Of a DNA stretch of 64,000 nt, positions 8,271-16,129 are shown piece after piece. The stretch's first letter is position 1; every line of letters begins with the position of its first letter. The stretch covers positions 44,314-108,313 of the forward strand of contig JBBIHB010000007.1 in NCBI GenBank assembly GCA_037447215.1, written 5' to 3'. Source of the stretch: UBA1413 sp037447215 (lineage in GTDB: Bacteria > Bacteroidota > Bacteroidia > Bacteroidales > Prolixibacteraceae). A program made the translations under genes and the position numbers. The notes under the pieces are model-generated. The model was not told the DNA's origin. It did no database searches and saw only the letters and a program-made list of their open reading frames with translations.

Positions 8271-9344
8271 TACCAAACCGGACGGAGCATCTGTTTTATA
8301 GTAAACAAACCTGTGAAAAGGGAAATTTTTGCTGCCGATTTTCGTGACCGGGTAGTACATCATCTGATTTATAACTACATATCCCCGCTTTTTGAGAAAG
8401 CATTTATCAACGACAGTTACAGTTGCCGTAAAGGGAAAGGTACCCATTACGGGATTAAACGCCTTGACCATTTTATCCGTTCATGTTCACAGAATTATAC
8501 CTTCAGCTGTTATGTGCTTAAATTGGATATAAAAGGCTACTTTATGTCCATTAACCGGCAATTGCTATACGATAAGATATGTCATTTTCTTAACCAAAAT
8601 AAAGGGAAAATAACCTTTGACCTGAAATTGGTACTTCAGCTTTTAAGCGTGGTTATTTTCAATGATCCAACTGACCATTGCATCGTTAAGGGCAGAAAAG
8701 CCGACTGGAAAGGCTTGCCACAAACCAAAAGCCTTTTTTCCGCAGAACCTGGTTGCGGATTGCCCATCGGGAACCTTACCTCGCAGCTTTTTGGCAATAT
8801 TTACCTGAACGATTTTGACCATTTTGTAAAACATGATCTTGGAATAAAATACTATGGCCGGTATGTGGATGATTTTGTTTTGGTACACAGGAGTAAAACC
8901 TATCTGCAAATGATTTTACCCGCCATTAAAGATTACCTCGCCAGGACTTGTCTGTTGACACTTCACCCTGACAAAATCTATTTGCAGCATTACACCAAAG
9001 GTATCAGATATCTGGGAGCAGTAATTAAACCTTTCAGGAATTACATATCAAACCGGACTAATGGCAATTTCTTTTATGCCATCCAGGTGAAGAATTTCAT
9101 AGCCAGGGACCACAAACCTGCCTTGGAGGAGAAAAGACTTTTTGTTAGCAGTATGAACTCCTATTTAGGGATTATGAAACATTACCGGACCTATAATCTA
9201 AGGAAAAGTATCATTAAGAGGCAGCTTTCAGGCTGGTGGTGGAACCATATCACTATTACGAATAGTTATTCTAAATTTCAACTCAGGAAAAAATATAAAT
9301 GCCTTATCTCCTCTGTCCTTTGCCCCATAAGGTCATTTCTATAA
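8271..9344 (+). pseudogene. Reverse transcriptase of diversity-generating-retroelement type, 5' end removed by the IS
   Basis: RNA-directed DNA polymerase with RT motifs in order: KREIFAADFRDRVVHH, the template-contact region around ILKLDIKGYF-like CYVLKLDIKGYF, then LPIGNLTSQLFGNIYLN and catalytic YGRYVDDFVLVH. The IGxxxSQ motif replaces the QGxxxSP of group II introns and retrons and is typical of DGR enzymes (established family knowledge). The frame is open from 8262, but that ATG and the first codons lie in the IS inverted repeat; RT sequence proper begins at 8271 with YQTGRSICF. Perhaps 60-80 N-terminal residues are lost. An accessory Avd gene, template repeat and variable target, normally upstream, are not seen. 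Confidence 0.75.
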
Positions 9345-9404
9345 TACCAGGCAACGAACTGGCCGGAGGTGATGCCCCGCTGTTCATAGTCGAAGAAAAA
9401 CCTC
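9344..9404 (-). pseudogene. Remnant resembling the 3' end of an mnmA gene
   Basis: Read on the minus strand this encodes FFFDYEQRGITSGQFVAWYY, close to the C-terminus FDDELRGITPGQFAAWYDGE of the MnmA encoded at 11736-12914. By eye about 49 of 60 bases match the corresponding part of that gene. Similarity stops abruptly at about 9403 and fades into the reverse transcriptase 3' end. It is either the scrap of a second, diverged mnmA paralogue (many Bacteroidota have two) or a captured fragment. Confidence 0.6.
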
Positions 9405-9424
9405 TTAATAAAAAAAACGGAGAT

Positions 9425-9465
9425 TTTTGGACAAAGTTATTTTTAAATCGTAAATTTGTCCAAAA
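9425..9465 (+). promoter_or_regulatory. Palindrome overlapping a Bacteroidota promoter
   Basis: TTTTGGACAAA (9425-9435) is repeated as a perfect inverted copy TTTGTCCAAAA (9455-9465), with 19 nt between. The right arm overlaps TAAATTTG (9451-9458), a match to the -7 box TAnnTTTG, and the left arm holds a TTTG that can act as the -33 element (21-nt spacing). The ATPase start codon is at 9475. The layout suggests a dimeric repressor or self-regulation by a DNA-binding protein. Confidence 0.6.
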
Positions 9466-9474
9466 TCACAAAAC

Positions 9475-10656
9475 ATGATTGAAAGGACTTTAAAAACCAA
9501 GTTACTTGAATTGGTTTCGAAAAATCCGGTTGTGACCCTGACCGGGCCTAGGCAATCGGGTAAATCCACTTTGCTGAAATCGCTATTTTCCGATTTTCAA
9601 TATGTTTCACTCGAAGATCCGGATATCAGGTTATTTGCAGAAAACGATCCCCGTAGTTTTTTGCGGACCTATCCCGATAAGGCTATTCTCGATGAAGTAC
9701 AGCGTGTCCCGGAACTATTTTCTTACCTCCAGTCGCATATTGACAACGAAAACAGGGAAGGAATGTACCTTTTGGCCGGATCGCATAATTTTCTGCTGAT
9801 GCAATCCATTGGTCAGTCGCTTGCAGGCAGGACTGCAGTATTAAAGTTGATGCCGTTTTCGCAGAAAGAGTTGAGAGCCGCGGATATACTTCCAGATGAC
9901 ATTAATATGCAAATCTTCACTGGTTGCTATCCCCGGATTTTTGATAAGGATATTGCCGCCACTGATTTTTATCCTTATTATATCCAGACTTATGTGGAAC
10001 GCGATGTGCGCATGATTAAGAACATTGGCGATCTGAGCAGGTTTATCCGGTTTATTAAACTTTGTACCGGCCGCATTGGTCAGTTACTGAACCTGTCATC
10101 ACTGGCCAATGATTGCGGGATTGCTGTCTCGACTGCCTCCGAGTGGATTGCACTGCTCGAAGCAAGCTACATTATTTATCTCCTGAAGCCCGATCACCGC
10201 AATTTTTCAAAACGACTGGTGAAAACACCAAAGCTTTATTTTACGGATACCGGATTGGCATGCTCTCTGCTTGAAATTCAATCGGAGAAAGAACTTAGTA
10301 ACCACTACCTCAGAGGAAGTTTGTTTGAGAATGTGGTAATCAATGAATTTGTGAAAGAAGCTTATCACAACGGTAGAGAACCCAATCTTACCTTTTGGCG
10401 GGACAAGACCGGCAATGAAGTCGACTTACTGGTGTCTGAGGGAAATATTCAGAAGGCATACGAGATCAAATCAGGCGAAACGTATAATACCGATTACTTC
10501 AAAGGCATTGATTATTGGGCTAAGTTATCGGGTGCCAAGCCCGAAAACTGCTTTGTTATATATGCAGGCAACAGAACCTTGAAAACCTCCAAAGGTGATG
10601 TGGTCTCGTGGTTTGATTGGCAAACCGGTCTCCCAAATATTATAAGGACTTTTTGA
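9475..10656 (+). CDS. AAA_14 / DUF4143 family ATPase
   Basis: 393 aa. N-terminal P-loop GPRQSGKST (about residues 24-32), Walker B-like KAILDEVQRVP (about 76-86), a sensor segment LLAGSHNFLLM, then the C-terminal DUF4143 domain, which resembles a restriction-endonuclease-like fold and ends with FWRDKTGNEVDLLV and YEIKSGETY. Such proteins are abundant and often strain-variable in Bacteroidota; their role is not firmly known, though some act in toxin-like or defence settings. It is monocistronic judging by the 60-bp gap to the next gene and has its own palindromic promoter. Confidence 0.9.
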   Translation: MIERTLKTKLLELVSKNPVVTLTGPRQSGKSTLLKSLFSDFQYVSLEDPDIRLFAENDPRSFLRTYPDKAILDEVQRVPELFSYLQSHIDNENREGMYLLAGSHNFLLMQSIGQSLAGRTAVLKLMPFSQKELRAADILPDDINMQIFTGCYPRIFDKDIAATDFYPYYIQTYVERDVRMIKNIGDLSRFIRFIKLCTGRIGQLLNLSSLANDCGIAVSTASEWIALLEASYIIYLLKPDHRNFSKRLVKTPKLYFTDTGLACSLLEIQSEKELSNHYLRGSLFENVVINEFVKEAYHNGREPNLTFWRDKTGNEVDLLVSEGNIQKAYEIKSGETYNTDYFKGIDYWAKLSGAKPENCFVIYAGNRTLKTSKGDVVSWFDWQTGLPNIIRTF

Positions 10657-10716
10657 AATATACTTCCCGACGAAGAATTTCGAGTCAAAAAAACTATATT
10701 TACATGAATAATAACA

Positions 10717-10992
10717 ATGCTCGATATTAAGAAAAATTACGTGATGGATAACCAGAATAGACCTTTGGCGGTTCAGATTGATATAAATACATTCGAACGG
10801 ATTGAACAGTTTCCCGAAGACTTCGCATTGGGAAGGCTGATAGAAGAGAATAACCCTGATGATTTCATGTCAGTTGCCGAAGCAGTGAAGTATTATAAAA
10901 AACTTCGTGACGAAAATGAAGTTTTAGGTCAAAAGACTTTTGTTAGAAGAACCAGTCAGGATTTCAACCAACAATTACAAGACAAAACTTAG
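10717..10992 (+). CDS. Small antitoxin-like protein without an adjacent toxin
   Basis: 91 aa. The first 60 residues (MLDIKKNYVMDNQNRPLAVQ, then a segment like ILIDYNTFQKIE and ALGRLIEENNPDD) resemble small RelB/Phd-type antitoxins of Bacteroidota that end near a YYKKL motif. Here that motif is followed by about 28 residues (ENEVLGQKTFVRRTSQ...) that I do not recognise, which may be an out-of-place fusion with lost toxin sequence. No RelE/ParE-type toxin follows; the next gene is a lipoprotein whose ATG lies 8 bp after the stop. Confidence 0.55.
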   Translation: MLDIKKNYVMDNQNRPLAVQIDINTFERIEQFPEDFALGRLIEENNPDDFMSVAEAVKYYKKLRDENEVLGQKTFVRRTSQDFNQQLQDKT

Positions 10993-10999
10993 TATAAGG

Positions 11000-11449
11000 A
11001 TGGATAGATTCATTTTTTGTTACATATTGGGAATTGCAATGTTTTTGGCTGGTTGCGACAATTCCGCAAGAAATGGGAATAACCAGAATGCATCTGAAGT
11101 ACAAAATTTACCGGATATGCACAATGCCCGAATTGCACTCGATTTTGCCGGAACATATCAAGGGGTGGTTCCCTGCGCCGATTGTGAAGGTATCCATACC
11201 ACCCTAATCATGGCTGCCGAAGGGAAATATCAGCTTCAGACTGTTTATCTGGGGAAAAGTGAACAGGTTTTTGAAGAAACCGGCAACTACCGGTGGAATG
11301 AAGCAGGGAATACCATAACGCTCGAAGGCATTGAAAATGCCCCGAACCAGTATTTTGTGAGTGAAAATATGGTTTTCCAGCTTGATATGGAAGGCAACCG
11401 GATAGCCGGGGAGCTGGCAGAGAGGTATATTCTGAGGAAGATTGAATAG
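11000..11449 (+). CDS. NlpE-family lipoprotein
   Basis: About 149 aa. A signal peptide ends in the lipobox FLAGC (Cys19), so it is a lipoprotein of the cell envelope. The mature part carries the NlpE N-terminal signature GTYQGVVPCADCEGIHTTL with the CxxC pair, followed by a lipocalin-like set of strands (TGNYRWNEAGNTITLEG). NlpE-type proteins sense or relieve envelope and copper stress in other bacteria; here that is by analogy only. The frame is open from 10940, but the ATG at 11000 gives the proper signal peptide. Confidence 0.85.
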   Translation: MDRFIFCYILGIAMFLAGCDNSARNGNNQNASEVQNLPDMHNARIALDFAGTYQGVVPCADCEGIHTTLIMAAEGKYQLQTVYLGKSEQVFEETGNYRWNEAGNTITLEGIENAPNQYFVSENMVFQLDMEGNRIAGELAERYILRKIE

Positions 11450-11527
11450 CCATACTTGTCATAAGGATGCACCAGGGTGCTCGTCGGGTTGAACAATTAC
11501 CAAATCTTTGCAGTGATTTCCGGACAG

Positions 11528-11571
11528 CTGGCATGGGTGATGCGGATCAGAATCCGCATCACCCATGCCAG
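11528..11571. repeat. Perfect 20-bp inverted repeat with 4-nt loop
   Basis: Arms at 11528-11547 and 11552-11571 are exact reverse complements around the loop CAGA. The core GCGGA-N6-TCCGC recurs in the repeat array downstream. It sits between the convergent nlpE-like and mnmA genes and could stop transcription from both sides, although no T-run follows. Confidence 0.85.
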
Positions 11572-11620
11572 GAGCGAAAATTTTGGTATTGTGTGCAGGG
11601 GTTTCCGAACCGCTGAATAA

Positions 11621-11741
11621 TTAACGCGGAATGGAATCCGCATCTCCCAACGTAACGAGGAATGGAATCCACGTCATTCAAAGTGACGCGGAGCAGAATC
11701 CGAGTAATCCAAAAAGAGGCAGAATGGAATCCACGTTACCC
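11621..11741. repeat. Four-copy 31-bp imperfect tandem repeat
   Basis: The hexamer GAATCC recurs at 11634, 11665, 11696 and 11727, an exact 31-bp period. Units share GAGGAATGGAATCCACGT-like sequence and the first can fold through GCGGA/TCCGC. The last unit runs into the stop codon of mnmA. There are no unique spacers, so this is not a CRISPR array; it looks like a family of repetitive extragenic palindromes. Confidence 0.75.
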
Positions 11742-12914
11742 GATCACCCCCGACCCAACCAGTTCCTCGCCGTCATACCAGGCGGCAAACTGGCCGGGGG
11801 TGATGCCGCGTAGTTCGTCGTCGAAGATAAACCAGGCGCCGTCGTCTTTCAGGTGGATGGTGGCTTGCTCCAGGGGTTGCCGGTAGCGTATGCGGACATC
11901 ATAACGGCGGCTTTCATTCGGTTGCATCCGGAAGTCCTCCCGGATCCAGTGCATATCCCCCGAAGCCACAAAAAGCCCGCGGCGGAAAAGCCCAGGGTGA
12001 TTTTGCCCTTCCCCAACGTACACGATATTCCGCTGTACGTCGGTACCCAGAACAAACAGGGGTTCAACGTATCCGCCAATGTTCAGTCCTTTGCGCTGGC
12101 CAATGGTGTAGAAATGGGCTCCGCGGTGCTCCCCGATCACCTTACCCAGCCAGGGCTTGTAGGGATATGGGAAGCACAATTTTCTGAAATTATGTTCGCT
12201 GACTTCCAACTGCTTTTTCTTTTCCATGAAAGAAACGGGGATTTCAATCACATTGCCGGTTTTGGCTTCGAGCTGTTGTTGCAGGAAGGTGGGAAGATCA
12301 ACTTTTCCAACAAAGCAGATTCCTTGCGAGTCCTTTCTTTTGGCAGTGGGCAATTCTTCACGCCTTGCAATTTCGCGTACTTCGGGCTTCAACAAGTGTC
12401 CGACAGGAAATAATGCTTTCGCCAGTTGATGCTGATTGAGCTGGCACAAAAAATAACTCTGGTCTTTGTTGGGATCAACGCCGGCCAATAACTGGTAAAC
12501 AGGCAGTCCATCAACCAAAATCTCACCTTTTCGGCAATAATGGCCGGTGGCTACATAGTCGGCGCCGAATTTCAGCGCCTCATCCATAAAAATATCAAAT
12601 TTGATTTCGCGGTTGCAAAGCACATCAGGATTGGGTGTTCGTCCGGCCTGGTATTCGGCAAACATATAATCGACCACCCGCTTCTTGTAGTGCTCGCTTA
12701 AATCGACGACGTGAAAGGGTATGTCCAGTTTTTTGGCTACCATCCGGGCAATCAGGGCGTCATCCTCCCAGGTGCAGGCGCTGGTAAGGGCGCCAATCCG
12801 TTCGTGCCAGTTCACCATAAACAGGCCGATCACTTCATGCCCCTGCTCTTTCAACAGATAAGCAGCAACACTGGAATCAACTCCTCCCGAAAGGCCAACC
12901 ACAACCCGAGACAT
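11736..12914 (-). CDS. mnmA: tRNA-specific 2-thiouridylase MnmA
   Basis: 392 aa. Activates and thiolates U34 of tRNA Lys, Glu and Gln in the cytoplasm, using sulfur relayed to its cysteines. The PP-loop GLSGGVDSS is at residues 8-16, the catalytic pair appears as VLCNREIKF (about Cys101) and SQGICFVGK (about Cys200), and the C-terminal barrel ends GITPGQFAAWYDG. Full length. The start ATG at 12914 gives MSRVVVGLSGG. A degenerate scrap of a related 3' end lies at 9344-9404. Confidence 0.97.
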   Translation of the reverse strand: MSRVVVGLSGGVDSSVAAYLLKEQGHEVIGLFMVNWHERIGALTSACTWEDDALIARMVAKKLDIPFHVVDLSEHYKKRVVDYMFAEYQAGRTPNPDVLCNREIKFDIFMDEALKFGADYVATGHYCRKGEILVDGLPVYQLLAGVDPNKDQSYFLCQLNQHQLAKALFPVGHLLKPEVREIARREELPTAKRKDSQGICFVGKVDLPTFLQQQLEAKTGNVIEIPVSFMEKKKQLEVSEHNFRKLCFPYPYKPWLGKVIGEHRGAHFYTIGQRKGLNIGGYVEPLFVLGTDVQRNIVYVGEGQNHPGLFRRGLFVASGDMHWIREDFRMQPNESRRYDVRIRYRQPLEQATIHLKDDGAWFIFDDELRGITPGQFAAWYDGEELVGSGVIG

Positions 12915-12997
12915 ACCGAAATAGAATAAAAAAAGATTTTTATTGGTGCAAATTTAGCATATTGTCCCGGAGTCTGGAACGAAAAGATAGTTAGTTT

Positions 12998-13885
12998 TTA
13001 CCTGTTCTTTCCCAATGGCACAGTAATACCCAAAAAAGGCAAAGCAACGAGACCGCCCATATCGGGTGCAACAGGGATACAAAGGCTGTAATCGAGGCCA
13101 ATATTCCGGATTATACTTCGACCCCCGGCCGAAATAACTACTGCCAACTCCCCATCTGCCGGAATAATATAATTTTCGGTAATAAAATATCCTCTCGGGC
13201 CTGTCCTGGCCATGCCGCTCATGTTGATAATGGGTACATCGAGCCATCCATCGGTCGAGAAACCCTGAGCAAGTCCGAAAGAGAAGTTCTTATCCCTCGA
13301 TCCGATAGTTGCTGTACCGAAGAGCAGGCCAAAAACACCGGCATTCTCACCCAGTACTGTTCCGAGAAATGCACCGGTTCCTATGTTGAATTTATTTTCG
13401 GTTACAGGGATCGAGAATTTTGGTACGATCCAAATGGGAGTTGGTGCGCCCGAAAACAGAAATAATGGGATTATACCTGTGCTCATCGAAAAATGATTGC
13501 TGATGCCCCACGAAATCTGGTTCTAAAAAACCCGGATATTCTGATAATAGGCTTCTCCTTTCTTCAGCCCATACCCATTGGGCGGCCAGAAATAGCGGGT
13601 CGATTGCGGATTGGGCAACCAATATTCGCCGCCTTCTGATTTAACGCCATTAAGCAATACTCTCGAACGGATATCACTGACCGGGATACGGATGGTTCCC
13701 ATTTTGCCGGTGGCAAGAGTTACCGATTGTCCATCTTCACTTATAATCTTACCGGTAAAGGTGTTTCCGTCGCGGGTTTCAATCCGGTAAACCGATATAG
13801 TATCATTGATTATGGGTTCCTGAGCTTGAAGGCTTGATGCAAGAAGTAACAGCAGTAGAGTGTAAATCAGATTTTTCATAGCCAT
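12998..13885 (-). pseudogene. Exported protein of unknown function, split by one in-frame TAG
   Basis: Two frames, 13523-13885 and 12998-13486, are in the same phase and separated only by one TAG at about 13523-13525 (reading ...YYQNIRVF-stop-NQISWGIS...). Together they give about 295 residues: a signal peptide (LLLLLLASSLQAQ), a short SH3-like strand segment (DGNTFTGKIISEDGQSVTLAT), then glycine-rich strands suggestive of an outer-membrane beta-barrel. The joined protein resembles uncharacterised Bacteroidota proteins. The stop is either a real nonsense change or a base error; both halves keep good coding character. Confidence 0.7.
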
Positions 13886-14066
13886 GACTGTTTTTTATTT
13901 TTGGTATAATGAAGAACGAAAGGGTTTAATTGTTTTACAATAAATAAACATATAACTTCGGGAATCTGTTCATTACCAATTTTAAAATTGCGAAATCAAT
14001 TTATTCAGAAAGGTCAACAAAATCCTGGAATGATCGTTTAAATAGATAAAAATTAATTGCTTCAGT

Positions 14067-14627
14067 ATGAAAAAGTATTTGTTTTTGTTGGTTAGTATAA
14101 TGGCTGTTAACGTGCTGGTTGCACAGAATGCATTGAAAGTAGGCGATAAAGCGCCTCAGTTTTCAGCCCAATCGGATACAGGTGAGCTTTGGAATATAAG
14201 CGACTACCTTGGAAAGAAAAATATCGTGATGTTTTTTTATCCGGCAGCCATGACAGGCGGTTGTACAGCACAGGCATGCAGCTACCGCGATGATATTGAG
14301 AAACTTAGTTCGGCCGATGCCATCGTGGTTGGCATAAGTGGCGACGATGTGGCAGCCCTTAAGGTTTTTAAGAAAGCACACAACCTGAATTATCCCTTGC
14401 TGTCTGATTTCGATGGGGCTGTAGCTACGAAATTTGGAGTTCCAACAGGTGCAGGGGGTAGCCTTACCAGGGTTGTGGATGATACCGAATTTATCCTTAA
14501 CCGTGGTGTAACCGCTCAGCGCTGGACATTCGTTATCGGAAAAGACGGCAATATTAAGTATGTCAATCAGCAGGTTAATGCTCAAAACGATTCGAAAGAA
14601 GTACTACAGATACTTTCTCAGAAATAA
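14067..14627 (+). CDS. Exported Bcp/PrxQ-type peroxiredoxin
   Basis: 186 aa. A signal peptide (residues 1-20, ending VLVAQ) precedes an AhpC/TSA thioredoxin fold. The active site reads FYPAAMTGGCTAQAC, with peroxidatic Cys66 and resolving Cys71 five residues later, the spacing of atypical 2-Cys Bcp enzymes. It should reduce hydroperoxides in the periplasm. About 180 bp without genes lie upstream. A strong terminator follows 23 bp after the stop and is shared with the convergent helicase gene. Confidence 0.9.
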   Translation: MKKYLFLLVSIMAVNVLVAQNALKVGDKAPQFSAQSDTGELWNISDYLGKKNIVMFFYPAAMTGGCTAQACSYRDDIEKLSSADAIVVGISGDDVAALKVFKKAHNLNYPLLSDFDGAVATKFGVPTGAGGSLTRVVDDTEFILNRGVTAQRWTFVIGKDGNIKYVNQQVNAQNDSKEVLQILSQK

Positions 14628-14649
14628 ATATTGAAATTTTTAAAAAAGG

Positions 14650-14685
14650 TGGGGTAGCAATTGGAAAAATTCTACCCCATTTTTT
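14650..14685. terminator. Bidirectional intrinsic terminator
   Basis: TGGGGTAG (14650-14657) pairs with CTACCCCA (14672-14679). A T-run follows on the plus strand, and an A-run at 14642-14647 gives a T-run on the minus strand, so it serves both the peroxiredoxin and the helicase gene. Confidence 0.85.
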
Positions 14686-14696
14686 ATGATCCGTAT

Positions 14697-16037
14697 TTAT
14701 CTGTTCGAAGCATTAGTATCGGGTCTTCCTGCCGGACCTTGTTTATGACCCATATGAGTTTTTCTTTTATGATGGGATTTGTTTTTGCTCTTGCTGCTGT
14801 TTTCGTGGTGAACGTTTGAATTATCCTTTTTATGGCGGTCTTTGAAACTGCCTTTTTTCCTGAAATGTTCACGAGGTTTTGAAGGCATTTGTTTCCATTG
14901 TGGCCCTTCACCCAAAAACTGAGGCAAAGGTGCTTTATAAACTTCGCTCTCAATGAGCCTTTCAATCCGGTGCATGCGCGGCATATCGGGTTCGCTTACC
15001 AGCGTAACAGCTACTCCCGTGGTTTCAGCCCTGGCTGTCCGGCCAATTCGGTGCACGTAGTCTTCGGCATCGCCCGGAACATCGTAATTTACCACCAGGT
15101 TAATATCCTTAATATCTATCCCCCGGCTTAAAACATCTGTGGCAACCAGTACCCGTGTTTCACGGGAGCGGAACCGGAGCAGGATTTCTTCCCGCTCTTT
15201 TTGCTCCAGGTCCGATGAAATCCCTTCCACTTTATACTTTTTCGAGCGTAATCCCCGGACAATATCGTTTACTTTCTTTTTCGTAGAAGTAAATATCAAT
15301 ATGCTGTGATAGTCAGGTTTATCCTCGATCAGGCTTTTTATCAGCGGTGTTTTCTGATTTTCATATACCAGGTATGCTGCCTGTATTACCCCTTCGGCAG
15401 GTTTCGACAATTCAAGCGCTATTTCGGCTGGTTGATGGAGTATCTGTTTGGATAATGCCCTGATTTTCGGGGGCATGGTGGCGCTAAACATCAGCGTTTG
15501 CCTGTTTTTTGGAAGGTACGAGACTATACGCATAATATCGTCGTAAAAACCGATATCGAGCATACGGTCGGCCTCATCAAGTATGAGGGTTTCGATCTGG
15601 TCGAACCGGACATATCCCTGGTTGAGGTGGGATATCAGCTTGCCGGGGGTGGCCACAATGATATCGGCCCCTTTTGAAAGGGCTACTTTTTGCTGCCCCC
15701 AGTCGCTGCCATCGCCTCCCCCATAAATAGCAATTGAGGTTATATCGAGAGTATAGGAAAAGCCTTGTAGTTGTTGGTCTATCTGAATGGCCAGTTCACG
15801 TGTGGGAACCAATATCAGGGTGTGCGTATAATCGGGCTTATTTTCGGCAATGGAATGAAGCACAGGCAATAAAAACGCTGCTGTTTTACCGGTGCCGGTC
15901 TGGGCACAGGCAATAAGGTCGCGACCCGCCATTATGGCGGGAATTGCCTGTTCCTGGATAGGTGTAGCATCGCGAAAACCCATGTAATATATTGCATCCA
16001 GCAATTCAGGCGTTAAATTGAAGCTATCGAAAGTCAT
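14697..16037 (-). CDS. DEAD-box ATP-dependent RNA helicase, RhlE-like
   Basis: 446 aa. Motifs in order: Q motif around FDSFNLTP...TPIQEQAIP (1-32), Walker A AQTGTGKT (45-52), PTRELA, DEAD in LILDEADRMLD, SAT, then the second RecA domain with ARGID-like SRGIDIKDI and HRIGRTAR. The last 60 residues are a basic Lys/His/Arg tail (KNKSHHKRKTHMGHKQ) typical of RNA-binding extensions. It remodels structured RNA, for example in ribosome assembly or decay. Monocistronic. Confidence 0.95.
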   Translation of the reverse strand: MTFDSFNLTPELLDAIYYMGFRDATPIQEQAIPAIMAGRDLIACAQTGTGKTAAFLLPVLHSIAENKPDYTHTLILVPTRELAIQIDQQLQGFSYTLDITSIAIYGGGDGSDWGQQKVALSKGADIIVATPGKLISHLNQGYVRFDQIETLILDEADRMLDIGFYDDIMRIVSYLPKNRQTLMFSATMPPKIRALSKQILHQPAEIALELSKPAEGVIQAAYLVYENQKTPLIKSLIEDKPDYHSILIFTSTKKKVNDIVRGLRSKKYKVEGISSDLEQKEREEILLRFRSRETRVLVATDVLSRGIDIKDINLVVNYDVPGDAEDYVHRIGRTARAETTGVAVTLVSEPDMPRMHRIERLIESEVYKAPLPQFLGEGPQWKQMPSKPREHFRKKGSFKDRHKKDNSNVHHENSSKSKNKSHHKRKTHMGHKQGPAGRPDTNASNR

Positions 16038-16129
16038 ATGTCAATTTCCTTTTTCTGTCTGTAATGGTTTAATATGGGGATCACTAAGTAATGAAACTGA
16101 TATTAAGACTGTGGCAAAGGTATTGAATA

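Noticed and set aside
8262..9344. Reverse transcriptase as a group II intron or retron enzyme
   Set aside because: No maturase or HNH domain, no intron boundaries or msr/msd; the IGxxxSQ motif favours the DGR type.
10940..11000. Upstream start for the NlpE-like gene
   Set aside because: Would place 20 residues before the signal peptide and overlap the antitoxin-like gene; ATG 11000 gives a proper lipoprotein leader.
11621..11741. CRISPR array in the 31-bp periodic region
   Set aside because: The whole 31-bp period is repeat with no unique spacers, and no cas genes lie nearby.
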